DNA from: Rhizobium sp. CCGE531 | GTDB lineage: Bacteria; Pseudomonadota; Alphaproteobacteria; Rhizobiales; Rhizobiaceae | Length of the DNA stretch: 64,000 nt | Reading direction: 5' to 3' | Assembly: GCF_003627795.1 (NCBI RefSeq) | Contig: NZ_CP032684.1 | Span: 2,395,001 to 2,459,000 of the forward strand | Shown here: piece by piece, positions 45,568-54,482 of the stretch | How the letters are laid out: each line of letters starts with the position of its first letter | Numbering within the stretch: the first letter of the stretch is position 1 | Notes under the pieces: generated by a model | What the model saw: only the letters and a program-made list of their open reading frames with translations | Databases searched by the model: none | What the model was told of the DNA's origin: nothing | Translations under genes and position numbers: made by a program

Positions 45568-46458
45568 ATGGCCTTCGTTGCCACGCTTATTGCCAATCCG
45601 TCAAACCCCGTTCTCGTTCCGGCCATCGCGGAACAGGCGGCCGACGCCGTCAAGGCATCCGGGCTTTACTGGCTGGCCGACGGCATTGCCTGCGATATCG
45701 CGCTTCGCGACGATACGGACCCGCAGGCCGCCGAGGCGAAGATCCTCGCCGTGATCGGCAGCAAGCCGATTGATCTCGTCATCCAGGAAGCCGCCGCCCG
45801 CCGCAAGAAGCTGCTGATTGCCGATATGGACTCCACGATGATCGGCCAGGAATGCATCGACGAACTCGCCGCCGAAGTCGGCCTCAAGGAGAAGGTCGCC
45901 GACATCACGGCCCGCGCCATGAACGGCGAGATCGCCTTCGAGCCGGCCCTGCGCGAACGCGTGGCTCTGCTGAAGGGATTGCCGATCTCAGTCGTCGACG
46001 ATGTCATTGCAAAACGCATCACGCTGACGCCTGGCGGTCCAGAACTCATCGCCACGATGAAGGCGAAGGGCTACTACGCCGCCCTCGTTTCCGGCGGCTT
46101 CACCGTCTTCACCAGCCGGATCGGCGCGACCCTCGGCTTCGACGAAAACCGCGCCAATGTCCTGCTGGAAGAAAACGGCATCCTGACCGGCCTCGTCGAA
46201 GAACCGATCCTCGGCAAGCAGGCCAAGGTGGATGCACTGAACGATATCGCCGGGAAGCTCGGCATTTCGACCGACGATGCCCTCGCCGTCGGCGACGGCG
46301 CCAACGACCTCGGCATGCTGCAGCTTGCCGGCTCCGGCGTTGCGCTGCACGCCAAGCCGACGGTTTCAGCGCAGGCCAGAATGCGCATCGATCACGGCGA
46401 TCTCACCGCCCTTCTCTACATCCAGGGCTATCGCAAGACGGATTTCATCAAACCATAG
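45568..46458 (+). CDS. serB: Phosphoserine phosphatase
   Basis: 296 residues. HAD-type phosphatase with the DMDSTMIGQEC nucleophile loop, TPGGPELIATMKAKGYYAALVSGGF (motif II) and VGDGANDLGML (motif III); the N-terminal third is an ACT-like regulatory region. Final step of serine synthesis from phosphoserine. AAGG lies 8 bases before the ATG. Overlapping promoters with miaA are likely. Confidence 0.94.
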   Translation: MAFVATLIANPSNPVLVPAIAEQAADAVKASGLYWLADGIACDIALRDDTDPQAAEAKILAVIGSKPIDLVIQEAAARRKKLLIADMDSTMIGQECIDELAAEVGLKEKVADITARAMNGEIAFEPALRERVALLKGLPISVVDDVIAKRITLTPGGPELIATMKAKGYYAALVSGGFTVFTSRIGATLGFDENRANVLLEENGILTGLVEEPILGKQAKVDALNDIAGKLGISTDDALAVGDGANDLGMLQLAGSGVALHAKPTVSAQARMRIDHGDLTALLYIQGYRKTDFIKP

Positions 46459-46489
46459 AACGGCGCTATCGCCGCGATCGGGGCTTCAG

Positions 46490-47071
46490 ATGTTCATCAC
46501 CGAAACCGACCGCCTTATTATCCGCAACTGGCGCGAGACGGATCGCGATCTGGCCTACGAGATCAACTCCGATGAGGCCGTCATGGAGTTCTTTCCCTTC
46601 CGCCGCAATCGTGCCGAAGCGGACGCTTTCTTCGATCGCGTTCACGCGATGATTTCAGAAACCGGGCTTGGTCTTTACGTGCTGGAACTCAAGGAAAATG
46701 GCGAGGCGATCGGTTATTGCGGACTGATGCGGACGGATCATCTGGAACCCTTCGTGCCGGCGGGCACGATCGAGATCGGCTGGCGGCTTGTGGCCCGACA
46801 TTGGGGTAAGGGATTCGTCAGTGAGGCAGCACGGGCGCTCCTTACCCATGGCTTCGAAACGCTCGGCCTGGACCAGGTCGTTTCCTTTGCCGTGCACAAC
46901 AATGTCAGGTCGACCGCCGTCATGGAGCGGATCGGCATGCATCGCGTCGAAGGCGGGGATTTCGATCACCCAAACGTCCCCGACACCCATCCCCATCTGA
47001 AGCGCCATGTCCTCTACCGCCTCGGCGCCGCCGAATGGCGGACGCAGCAGGCGAAACAAACGGAGCGCTGA
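46490..47071 (+). CDS. GNAT-family acetyltransferase (RimJ-like)
   Basis: 193 residues from ATG 46490 (GGGG upstream). The ETDRLIIRNWRETDRD start and the acetyl-CoA loop WRLVARHWGKGFVSEAARALLTHGFETLGLDQVVSFAVHNNVRSTAVMERIGM match the RimJ/RimL-type GNAT group that acetylates protein N-termini or small molecules. Follows serB by 31 bp; ends 4 bp from the degP stop (convergent). Confidence 0.85.
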   Translation: MFITETDRLIIRNWRETDRDLAYEINSDEAVMEFFPFRRNRAEADAFFDRVHAMISETGLGLYVLELKENGEAIGYCGLMRTDHLEPFVPAGTIEIGWRLVARHWGKGFVSEAARALLTHGFETLGLDQVVSFAVHNNVRSTAVMERIGMHRVEGGDFDHPNVPDTHPHLKRHVLYRLGAAEWRTQQAKQTER

Positions 47072-47075
47072 ACTC

Positions 47076-48800
47076 CTACTCCAGCGCGACGGCGATGAAG
47101 CGCAGGTCACCGTTCGGAGACGCAATCATCATCTGCGCATTGCGGCGGCCTTCGCGCTTCAGCGAGGCCACCTTCTCCGAGGCGGCACTCGGCGTCTGGA
47201 CGAATTCCTGCGCCACTTCCACGACGACGTCGCCGGGTTTCAGGCCCTTGTCCGCGGCTGCCGAGCCGGGCGCCACTTCAGTGATGACGACGCCATCGAC
47301 GCTATCGGCGATGCCGAAGCTCTTGCGGTTCTCGGCGGTTAGCGTCGCGAGCTTCATGCCGAGTATGTTCGAGGCCGCCTGGGCCGGTGGCTGAGCCTGC
47401 GGCGATTGCCGCGGATCGCCGCCCTGGCCCTGTCCATCCATGCCGTCATCGCTACCCTCATCGCCCTCGTCGGGATTAATGACACCGCCGTTGTTGCCAT
47501 TATCGCCAGGCGCAAGCTGCGGCTTCTTGTTCTTATCGGTGCCGGCGGCTGCGGCTTGATCGCTGTCCTCCAGTCGGCCAAGGGTCACCTTGACCGTCTG
47601 CTCCTTGCCATCGCGGAAAATGACGACATCGACTTCCTTGCCGACGGGGCTTTCGGCGACGACGCGCGGCAGATCGCGCATCTCGTCCACATCCTTGCCG
47701 TCGAATTTCAGGATGATATCGCCGGCTTTGATAGAGCCGTTGTCGACCGGGCCGCCCTTGATGACGCCAGCCACGAGCGCGCCCTTGGCACCGGCCAGAC
47801 CGAGGCTGTTGGCAACATCATCCGTTACCGGTTGGATGCGCACGCCAAGCCAGCCCCGGCGCGTCTCGCCGAAATCCCTAAGCTGATTGACGACACCTTC
47901 CGCCAGTTCGGACGGCACGGCAAAGCCGATGCCGATCGAGCCGCCGCTGGGGGAGATGATCGCGGTGTTGATGCCGATCACTTCGCCCTTCATGTTGAAG
48001 AGCGGGCCGCCGGAATTGCCCTTGTTGATCGCCGCATCCGTCTGGATGAAGTTGTCATAGGGGCCGGCATTGATGTTGCGGCCGCGGGCAGAGACGATGC
48101 CGATGGTCACGGACCCACCGAGGCCAAAGGGATTGCCGATCGCCATCACCCAATCGCCGATCCGCATTTTGGAGGAATCGCCGAACTTGACCGCCGTCAG
48201 CGGATGCTTCGGCTCGACCTTGAGCACCGAAAGATCGGTCTTCGTATCGGTGCCGATCAGCTTCGCCTTCAGCTTGGTGCCGTTCGGGAAGATCGCCTCG
48301 ATATCGTCGGCGCCTTCGATGACGTGATTGTTGGTGACGATGTAGCCGGAGGGATCGATGACAAAGCCGGAGCCGAGCGAACTCACCTTGCGATTGCTAT
48401 TGTCGTCTTTCTTGTTGTTGAAGAAATCGTTGAAGTAATCGTGGTAGGGCGAGTTATCCGGCACCTTCGGCGTCGCGGGCCCATCGCCCTCGTCCTTCAC
48501 CTTCTGCGATGTGGAAATATTGACGACAGCATCCAGCAACCCCGAAGCAAGATCGGCAACCGAAGCCGGCCCGGCATTCACTGCCGTGTTTATCGCGCCT
48601 GGGTTCATCGTAGCCGTCGGCAATGCGGCCGGAGGCATCTGATTGTTGGTGACCGGCGCCTGGACACCCGCCGTCGCACCGCTATTCTGCGTCTGCGCAT
48701 AAGCCTGTTCGGTAGCGCCCACAACGGGGCCGGCAATCAATGCCATGCTGGCCAGCAAGGCAAACGAACGGCTGAAAGGCAGGCGATTGGTCGAAGCCAT
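47076..48800 (-). CDS. degP: Periplasmic serine protease DegP/HtrA
   Basis: 574 residues. Signal peptide (MASTNRLPFSRSFALLASMALIAGPVVGATEQAYAQ), trypsin-like domain with the triad His in TNNHVIEG, Asp in TDLSVLKVEP and Ser in INKGNSGGPLFN, then two PDZ domains (LGVRIQPVTDDVANSLGLAGAKG, and the C-terminal IADSVDGVVITEVAPGSAAADKGLKPGDVVVEV). Long Q/N-rich linkers, as usual in Rhizobiales. Degrades misfolded periplasmic proteins. GAGGATG precedes the ATG. Confidence 0.95.
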   Translation of the reverse strand: MASTNRLPFSRSFALLASMALIAGPVVGATEQAYAQTQNSGATAGVQAPVTNNQMPPAALPTATMNPGAINTAVNAGPASVADLASGLLDAVVNISTSQKVKDEGDGPATPKVPDNSPYHDYFNDFFNNKKDDNSNRKVSSLGSGFVIDPSGYIVTNNHVIEGADDIEAIFPNGTKLKAKLIGTDTKTDLSVLKVEPKHPLTAVKFGDSSKMRIGDWVMAIGNPFGLGGSVTIGIVSARGRNINAGPYDNFIQTDAAINKGNSGGPLFNMKGEVIGINTAIISPSGGSIGIGFAVPSELAEGVVNQLRDFGETRRGWLGVRIQPVTDDVANSLGLAGAKGALVAGVIKGGPVDNGSIKAGDIILKFDGKDVDEMRDLPRVVAESPVGKEVDVVIFRDGKEQTVKVTLGRLEDSDQAAAAGTDKNKKPQLAPGDNGNNGGVINPDEGDEGSDDGMDGQGQGGDPRQSPQAQPPAQAASNILGMKLATLTAENRKSFGIADSVDGVVITEVAPGSAAADKGLKPGDVVVEVAQEFVQTPSAASEKVASLKREGRRNAQMMIASPNGDLRFIAVALE

Positions 48801-48951
48801 CAGGCATCCTCATCGAGAAAGGGGAAATCTTGAATAAGCATCAACATAAGGCGGAATGATGAAGCGTGAAATCACCTTTTTGCGAAATCCCCGCACCTCC
48901 ACGCCGACGATGCCGACATGGTAAAGGTGATGCGATCCGCCGTAAGGAAAA

Positions 48952-48971
48952 GGGCCGCCGTGAGGCAGCCC
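48952..48971 (-). terminator. Terminator after hflC
   Basis: GGGCTGCC / GGCGGCCC with loop TCAC on the minus strand, followed by TTTTCCTT, 22 bp after the hflC stop. Confidence 0.75.
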
Positions 48972-48992
48972 TTCCATTCCTTGATTGACGCC

Positions 48993-49931
48993 TTAGTTCG
49001 CTGATGGCGTCGGATTGGCAAGGGCCGGCGCCCCGGACTTGGGCGCGGAACCTACGGGACTGTCGAAATACTTGAAGAAGTCCGACTGGTTCGGCGGCAG
49101 GACAAGCGTCTTGCCACCCGAGGCGAGCGCCTTGTTATAGGCGGCCATCGAGCGATAGAACTCGTAGAAATTCGGATCGCGCTTCGAGGCGTCGGCGAAG
49201 ATCGCATTGCGCTCTGCTTCGCCCTGACCACGCAGCACTTCGGAATCCTTCTGAGCGTCCGCAACGATCTCGACAACCTGACGGTCCGCGATCGCGCGGC
49301 GGCGCTGGCCTTCTTCATTACCGCGAGCGCGGATGAGTTCGGCTTCCGCCAGACGCTCGGCCTTCATGCGGTCGTAGGTATTCTGCGACACGTCCTGAGA
49401 CAGGTCCGTGCGGCGGATGCGAACATCCTCGATATTGAGACCAAGCGTTTCCGCATCGCGATGCAGATCGTTGCGAACTTCCGTCATCATGGAGGCACGC
49501 TCGTTGGACAGCGCCGCTTCGAAGCCGCGCAGACCGTAAACACGGCGCAGGGCAGCGTCCAGGCGGGTCCTGAGACGCGATTCAGCCGCGTCGCGGTCAC
49601 CCGAGACAGTCTCGCGGAATTTGCGCGCATCCATGATCTTGTAGACGACGAAAGCATCGACTTCATAGAACTTGCCGCCCGAGACCTGGACGCGAATATT
49701 GTCCAGGTCGAACCGCAGTTCCTGCAGCTGCACATACTGGACCCGATCGGCATCCATGAAGGCGAAAGGCAGCTTGAAGTAGAGACCCGGTTCCGTCTTG
49801 ACGTCGCGAATCTGGCCGAAGCGCAGGACGATCGCCTGTTCGCGGGCATTGACCACGAACACCGACGAATAAACGAGCAGCAGCGCTACCGCGAGCGCGA
49901 TGAGAATGGCTGGCAAACGGCTGGACGTCAT
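48993..49931 (-). CDS. hflC: Protease modulator HflC
   Basis: 312 residues. One N-terminal membrane span (LPAILIALAVALLLVYSSVFVV) followed by a SPFH/band 7 domain. HflC with HflK forms the large membrane ring that regulates FtsH protease. The hflK stop and hflC start share one base (TAATG), so the two are translationally coupled and made in equal amount. hflK lies directly upstream, degP downstream. Confidence 0.95.
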   Translation of the reverse strand: MTSSRLPAILIALAVALLLVYSSVFVVNAREQAIVLRFGQIRDVKTEPGLYFKLPFAFMDADRVQYVQLQELRFDLDNIRVQVSGGKFYEVDAFVVYKIMDARKFRETVSGDRDAAESRLRTRLDAALRRVYGLRGFEAALSNERASMMTEVRNDLHRDAETLGLNIEDVRIRRTDLSQDVSQNTYDRMKAERLAEAELIRARGNEEGQRRRAIADRQVVEIVADAQKDSEVLRGQGEAERNAIFADASKRDPNFYEFYRSMAAYNKALASGGKTLVLPPNQSDFFKYFDSPVGSAPKSGAPALANPTPSAN

Positions 49932-51058
49932 TATTTGGCCTCCGGCTGAGTTGCAGCGGCGGGCTTGCCCGCCGGCGTCGTGGACTGCTTGCCGATTTCA
50001 TTCAGCGGCAGATAAGGTACGACACCCTGCTTGTCGTCGATGATGATGCTGTTGGAATTACCGATGACGGACTCCATGGTTTCGATGAACAACCGCTTGC
50101 GGGTGACTTCCGGCGCCTTGACGTATTCGTCATAGATCGAGATGAAGCGCTGCGCCTCACCCTGGGCTTCCTTCACGACACGGTCCTTGTAGGCGGCTGC
50201 TTCTTCGCGGACCTGAGCCGCGCGACCGCGGGCCTGACCGAGCTTCTGGTTGGCGTATTGATTGGCCTCTTCCACCTGCTGGTCTTCGTTCTGCTCGGCG
50301 CGCTGCACTTCTTCGAAGGCGTCCGCCACTTCGCGCGGCGGCGACACATCCTCGATCGGCACGGCGTTGATGGAAATACCCGAGCCATAGCGATCCATCG
50401 CATCCTGGATGATATTCCTCACCTCGGTCGCGATTTCCTGGCGCTTGTCGCGATAGATGTCCTGGGCAGGACGGCGACCGACAACCTCGCGCATGGCGCT
50501 TTCGGCAACCTGCTGCAGCGTCTCGTCGGGGGTTTCGAGATTGAACAGATAGGATTGCGGGTTGGTCACGGTGTAGAGAACCGAGAATTGCACGTTGATG
50601 ATGTTCTGATCGCCCGTCAGCATCAGGCCGACGGTCGAACCGGCGGTCGAGCGGCCGCCGATGTTGCGCTGCTGCTCGGTCACCTTGACGAATTCGATGC
50701 GGTCCATCGGCCAGACATGGAAGTGCAGGCCGGGCATGGAAATTTCCTCGCGCGGCTTGCCGAAGCGCAATTCCACGCCGCGCTCGTCAGGCTGCACCGT
50801 GTAGAGGCACTGGATCAACCAGAAAACGGCGATCACTGCGATGATGATAAGCACGACGCCTGCGTTGAAGCCACCTGGCACGAAACCCTTCAATCGGTCC
50901 TGACCACGGCGAATGATATCCTCAAGGTCCGGAGGCCCTCCGTTGCCGCTTCCTCGCGGCCGGTTTGGTCCTTGCCCCCAAGGTCCCTGATTATTTCCGC
51001 CGCCGCCGCCGCCCCAAGGGCCGCCGCCGCCGCCATTCTGATTGCTCCAAGGCATCAA
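49931..51058 (-). CDS. hflK: Protease modulator HflK
   Basis: 375 residues. Gly/Asn-rich N-terminal cytoplasmic region (MPWSNQNGGGGGPWGGGGGGNNQGPWGQGP), membrane span near residue 55-75 (GVVLIIIAVIAVFWLIQC), and a SPFH/band 7 domain. Partner of HflC in the FtsH-HflKC complex. AGAGG lies before the ATG. The promoter is in the 220-bp gap to the right, which also marks the start of an AT-rich segment. Confidence 0.95.
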   Translation of the reverse strand: MMPWSNQNGGGGGPWGGGGGGNNQGPWGQGPNRPRGSGNGGPPDLEDIIRRGQDRLKGFVPGGFNAGVVLIIIAVIAVFWLIQCLYTVQPDERGVELRFGKPREEISMPGLHFHVWPMDRIEFVKVTEQQRNIGGRSTAGSTVGLMLTGDQNIINVQFSVLYTVTNPQSYLFNLETPDETLQQVAESAMREVVGRRPAQDIYRDKRQEIATEVRNIIQDAMDRYGSGISINAVPIEDVSPPREVADAFEEVQRAEQNEDQQVEEANQYANQKLGQARGRAAQVREEAAAYKDRVVKEAQGEAQRFISIYDEYVKAPEVTRKRLFIETMESVIGNSNSIIIDDKQGVVPYLPLNEIGKQSTTPAGKPAAATQPEAK

Positions 51059-51281
51059 AACCTCTTTGTTTGTTGACTCCCGATATCGCGCCGAATCCGC
51101 GGAATTCTTGGCTCGAGATCCGCGGGTGGCAGCGATTGTTTCCCGTTATAGGTATCGAAGCACCTGCTTTCAACGAGACTTGAGGAAGTTCGTCGGATTC
51201 ATTGTAAAATATTTGATTTTTGGGGCATTAGTGGGAGCTATTATGGATCAACGTATTGTTCAGTTGCTACGCAGAATCAAT

Positions 51282-51947
51282 TTACAAGCGCCCAAGAAAA
51301 CTTAGCTGCGCTCGTTCAATATGACGTTCATCATCTGCGACATCTTTATCCGCAGTAAATTGCTGCCAATTGACGTCAAACAGTTTGTTCCTCTCACGAA
51401 ACTCGCTGATCATTCTTTTACGATGTTCCGGCTTGCGTCTGACTATATAAGAAATTCGAAATGAATAATCGTCAATTTCTGATTTCTGAAATTCTCTTTC
51501 GAATTGGTAATACCATTCGGAATTAGGAAAATCGAAGTCAAACTTCGCGTCGCCGTTAATTGGGCCGCTATTAACATCGGTTAAAAATACTTTATTAATA
51601 TATTTATTAAAAAGAGAGTAAATTCCTTCGCCGCCTATAACAAAAAACTGCTTCTTACCTTTGCATATAGAGTGAAAATCTGCGAGCAGAAGTGCCGTTT
51701 CCAGATTTTGAACCCAAAATAAATTGGCGCGGTCTTCAATTTTCTCGCGAGAAAGGACGATGTTAATTCTGTTTGGCAGAGGTCGACCTAAAGACTCGAA
51801 CGTCTTCCGACCCATAATAATCACATGATCTTGTGTTAACGCTTTAAAATGCTTGAGATCCGTGCCCAGATGCCAAGGCAAGCGGTTTTCCACTCCGATT
51901 ATTCTATCGGGATAGCTGCGCGCCACGACCGAGACGGCCGAAGGCAT
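51282..51947 (-). CDS. folA: Dihydrofolate reductase, atypical
   Basis: 221 residues from ATG 51947; a GTG at 51971 is also possible. All core DHFR motifs are present: VIGVENRLPWHLGTDLKHFKAL (with the catalytic acid), MGRKTFESLGRPLPNRINIVLS and FVIGGEGIYSLF. About 55 residues (after FRISYIVRRK) extend beyond the usual C-terminus. The first third of the gene is normal in composition, the rest is AT-rich (one 60-base line is 32% GC). It sits where rhizobia keep folA, between hflK and thyA, but looks replaced by foreign DNA from about residue 50 on. Confidence 0.88.
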   Translation of the reverse strand: MPSAVSVVARSYPDRIIGVENRLPWHLGTDLKHFKALTQDHVIIMGRKTFESLGRPLPNRINIVLSREKIEDRANLFWVQNLETALLLADFHSICKGKKQFFVIGGEGIYSLFNKYINKVFLTDVNSGPINGDAKFDFDFPNSEWYYQFEREFQKSEIDDYSFRISYIVRRKPEHRKRMISEFRERNKLFDVNWQQFTADKDVADDERHIERAQLSFLGRL

Positions 51948-52148
51948 GAAAGCTCGCGGTTTACTCGACACTGAACAGAACCTTCAGAATTTCAGATAGC
52001 ACGCTCATGCGCGCCGTCATGTCAGATAGACGTCACTTTCACAACCAGTGAATTTGATTTGGACACCGAAAATGTTCAGACTTGTCGTCGGCAACTGGCG
52101 CTCTGAAGACACTTCATTTGTGAACGCAATAATCCTTTAGTTGCTCTA

Positions 52149-52985
52149 TCAAACGGAGCGATTCAATTTGTCGAGCTGGTCGGCCAGAAGACCTCCGCCT
52201 TCCCGATCCTCAGCCATCTTTCGATAGAGCCCGGCCATTCCCTTGAATATCAGCGCGGCGGGATCGTCTTCGCCAAGGAAATCCGCAATCTCCTCCATCT
52301 CGGCGACCCAGCGATAGGCTTTGGGATACATGTCCGGAATACCATGCACGAATTTCGCATCGAGATCCGGCAGGCTCTCCTGAAGCTCGCGTTTCAAGGC
52401 CGCATCCGCGCCGGAACGGATCGCGGCAAGCAGCATGGCCGTGCCGAGACCGGTCACGCCCTTGTTGATGCCGGCATAGCACATCTTCAAGGCCGAGGCT
52501 GCGCCGAGCGGCCCGTCGATGCGGCGAACCTGAAGTCCATGCTCCACCAGCACGCCGCTGTCATTTGCGATGTCTCCGCTGACATAGAGCTTCGGCCCCT
52601 TCTGGCCGGACTTCGGCGGACCGCCAATGATGGAGCCGTCGAGAACCACGCCGCAGTCGCTGCTGAAAATCGTCGCAACCTCCGCCATGCTCCTCGGCGA
52701 AATCGCGTTGCAGTCCATGAACGTTGTCTTACCGCCGCTTCGGCCTAGCTCGCTGGCGATCTGCTTGGCGACCGCAATCGCCTCGGCGGGCGGAACGATG
52801 GAAAGAATGAGACGCGACGCAGCAATAGCGTCAAGGCCGACCGGCTCCATGCCGGCTGCTTTCGCCCGTTCGATGGTCGAAGCCGAGCGACCCTCGAGAT
52901 GGGTAACTACCCTCGCTCCATTTTCGACCAACCGCCGGCCGATGGCACTGCCCATCGCACCAGCCCCGATGACTGCGATCTCCAA
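52149..52985 (-). CDS. NAD(P)-binding oxidoreductase, DUF1932 C-terminal domain
   Basis: 278 residues from a TTG at 52985: the upstream ATG (53006) would make the codons of MRRRR, which in fact form the ribosome binding site GGAGGAGGAG before the TTG. Rossmann motif IAVIGAGMGSAIGRRLV and a C-terminal helical domain (SALKMCYAGINKGVTGLGTAMLLAA) like those of 6-phosphogluconate dehydrogenase/3-hydroxyisobutyrate relatives. Function unknown. Forms part of a three-gene accessory block between folA and thyA. Confidence 0.8.
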   Translation of the reverse strand: MEIAVIGAGAMGSAIGRRLVENGARVVTHLEGRSASTIERAKAAGMEPVGLDAIAASRLILSIVPPAEAIAVAKQIASELGRSGGKTTFMDCNAISPRSMAEVATIFSSDCGVVLDGSIIGGPPKSGQKGPKLYVSGDIANDSGVLVEHGLQVRRIDGPLGAASALKMCYAGINKGVTGLGTAMLLAAIRSGADAALKRELQESLPDLDAKFVHGIPDMYPKAYRWVAEMEEIADFLGEDDPAALIFKGMAGLYRKMAEDREGGGLLADQLDKLNRSV

Positions 52986-53083
52986 GGTCAATCTCCTCCT
53001 CCGCATGGGAAGACGGCAGCATATCGCCTATCGCTCGACCGGGCGAGCGGAATGCCGTGCGGTAACGCTAACTTTAGCACCTC

Positions 53084-53650
53084 TCATGCATTGCGGAGCA
53101 CGAGAACGGCATAGGTGCAGGGCTCCGCGCCTTCATTCTTGAAGACACAATCCATCGGCGGACCGAGCTCAAGGCAATCGCCCGCCGACATCCGGTGCCT
53201 GGCATCTCCTTCGAGAAAGGTCAGCCGCCCCTCCAGCACCCAGATGAGCTGCCGCATGAAGGCATAGGCCGATGCGGGCATGGGAACGTCCGCTCCCGCA
53301 GGCAATTCGATGCGGACGAGGTCCAGCGGCAGATCGGACTTCGGGGAGACGTGCCGCCGCTCGTAACCCGTCTGCGGGTCGACCCAGACGGGCTGCTCAT
53401 CCTTCCTAAGAAAGCGGCCCCGCTGCATCTCCGCGCGCGCCATCAAGGTCGACATGCTCAAACTGAAGGCGCCGGAGAGCTTGCCGAGCAGCGTCGCCGT
53501 CGGGCTGCTCTCGCCGCGCTCGATCTTGTGGATCATGGCACGGGAAACAGCCGAGCGCTCTGCCAGCTCCGTCAACGACCAGCCGCGGCTCTCGCGCTCG
53601 GTACGAATGCGTGCGCCGATGCGCCTGTCGATATCATCAAGTTGGGACAT
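53084..53650 (-). CDS. XRE-family regulator with cupin domain
   Basis: 188 residues from ATG 53650. N-terminal HTH (IRTERESRGWSLTELAERSAVSRAMIHKIERGESSPTATLLGKLSGAFS), C-terminal cupin (PMPASAYAFMRQLIWVLEGRLTFLEGDARHRMSAGDCLELGPP). Cupin-bearing XRE regulators usually sense small molecules. Divergent from the GNAT gene at 53853; both promoters contain the motif TATAGTRGAC. No ribosome binding site is visible, so the gene may be leaderless. Confidence 0.85.
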   Translation of the reverse strand: MSQLDDIDRRIGARIRTERESRGWSLTELAERSAVSRAMIHKIERGESSPTATLLGKLSGAFSLSMSTLMARAEMQRGRFLRKDEQPVWVDPQTGYERRHVSPKSDLPLDLVRIELPAGADVPMPASAYAFMRQLIWVLEGRLTFLEGDARHRMSAGDCLELGPPMDCVFKNEGAEPCTYAVLVLRNA

Positions 53651-53659
53651 GCGTTTTAC

Positions 53660-53669
53660 TATAGTGGAC
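53660..53669 (+). promoter_or_regulatory. Shared motif TATAGTRGAC, copy next to the regulator
   Basis: TATAGTGGAC, 10 bp upstream of the XRE-cupin start. A second copy (TATAGTAGAC) is at 53759-53768 upstream of the divergent GNAT gene. Candidate binding sites of the regulator, inferred from repetition only. Confidence 0.35.
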
Positions 53670-53852
53670 TCTCGTGGGGAAGACAATCCGCGCACGAGGT
53701 CTTAAAAAGCTTGAGTAGAGAGTATCTGAATTTGCTCTCCATGTAATTTTTGTACCAATATAGTAGACAGACACCGAAATCGGTGTATGACAGCATGAAA
53801 AACCAAACGACACGATCATCCAATTTAGCAGATGAAGTCCACGGAGCCGCCG

Positions 53853-54380
53853 ATGCAAATTCGCGATGCGAGAGACGAGGATCTTGCGGGAATAACCGCG
53901 ATCTACAATGACGCCGTCGCCAATACCGCCGCGATCTGGAACGAGACGCAAGTCGATATCGCCAACCGCACGCTATGGCTGCAGGATCGGCACAAGCTGG
54001 GGTATCCGGTGTTGGTGGCGACCGACGAGCGCGGCGACGTTGTCGGCTACGCCTCGTTTGGCGACTGGCGTGCCTTCGACGGCTATAGGCACACGGTCGA
54101 ACACTCCGTCTATGTCCGAAATGACCAATATCGCGGCGGCATCGGCAAGTCGCTCATGATCGAGCTGATCGAGCGCGCCCGGTCGATCGGAAAGCATGCG
54201 ATGGTCGCGGGCATCGAAGCCGGCAATGAAGCCTCGATCAGGCTACACGAAAAGCTCGGCTTCCAGCAGGTCGGCCTTCTCCCGCAGGTTGGCACGAAGT
54301 TCGGGCGATGGCTCGACCTGGCATTCCTGCAGCTGCTGCTCGATCAGCGCGCGGATCCCGACTCGACGCCGACAACCTAG
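53853..54380 (+). CDS. GNAT acetyltransferase, phosphinothricin acetyltransferase-like
   Basis: 175 residues from ATG 53853 (GGAG 6 bases upstream; an earlier in-frame ATG at 53832 is likely not used). IRDARDEDLAGITAIYNDAVANTAAIWNE and the acetyl-CoA loop YRGGIGKSLMIELIERARSIGKHAMVAGIEAGNEASIRLHEKLGFQQVG resemble the PAT/Bar and MddA group, which acetylates glutamine analogues and methionine derivatives. The stop codon TAG lies inside the terminal CTAG of a repeat. Confidence 0.85.
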   Translation: MQIRDARDEDLAGITAIYNDAVANTAAIWNETQVDIANRTLWLQDRHKLGYPVLVATDERGDVVGYASFGDWRAFDGYRHTVEHSVYVRNDQYRGGIGKSLMIELIERARSIGKHAMVAGIEAGNEASIRLHEKLGFQQVGLLPQVGTKFGRWLDLAFLQLLLDQRADPDSTPTT

Positions 54381-54482
54381 AACATTTCCGCTTTTCTTCG
54401 AATCGCGAAAACGTTCTATCTTTTTGTTTCTCTACGCATTCCGGACGGAAAACCGCTGCGCACTTTTCCTGGAACTGCTCTA
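54377..54482 (-). repeat. 105-bp palindromic repeat, copy 2 (inverted)
   Basis: Reverse complement of the elements at 28213 and 57158: ends CTAGAACA...TGCTCTA, containing CGGACGGAAAACCGCT and TTCCGCTTTTCTTCGAA. Its left TAG (54378-54380) is the stop of the GNAT gene and its right CTA (54480-54482) is the stop of thyA read on the minus strand. Confidence 0.8.

Noticed and set aside
47406..48833. 475-residue plus-strand ORF opposite degP
   Set aside because: degP is fully supported by its triad and PDZ motifs; the antisense frame lacks any domain or ribosome binding site.
51042..51305. 87-residue plus-strand ORF in the AT-rich stretch left of folA
   Set aside because: Starts inside hflK and has no ribosome binding site at its first ATG; the final 20 codons (MDQRIVQLLRRINLQ) follow GGGAG but are too short and unsupported to call.
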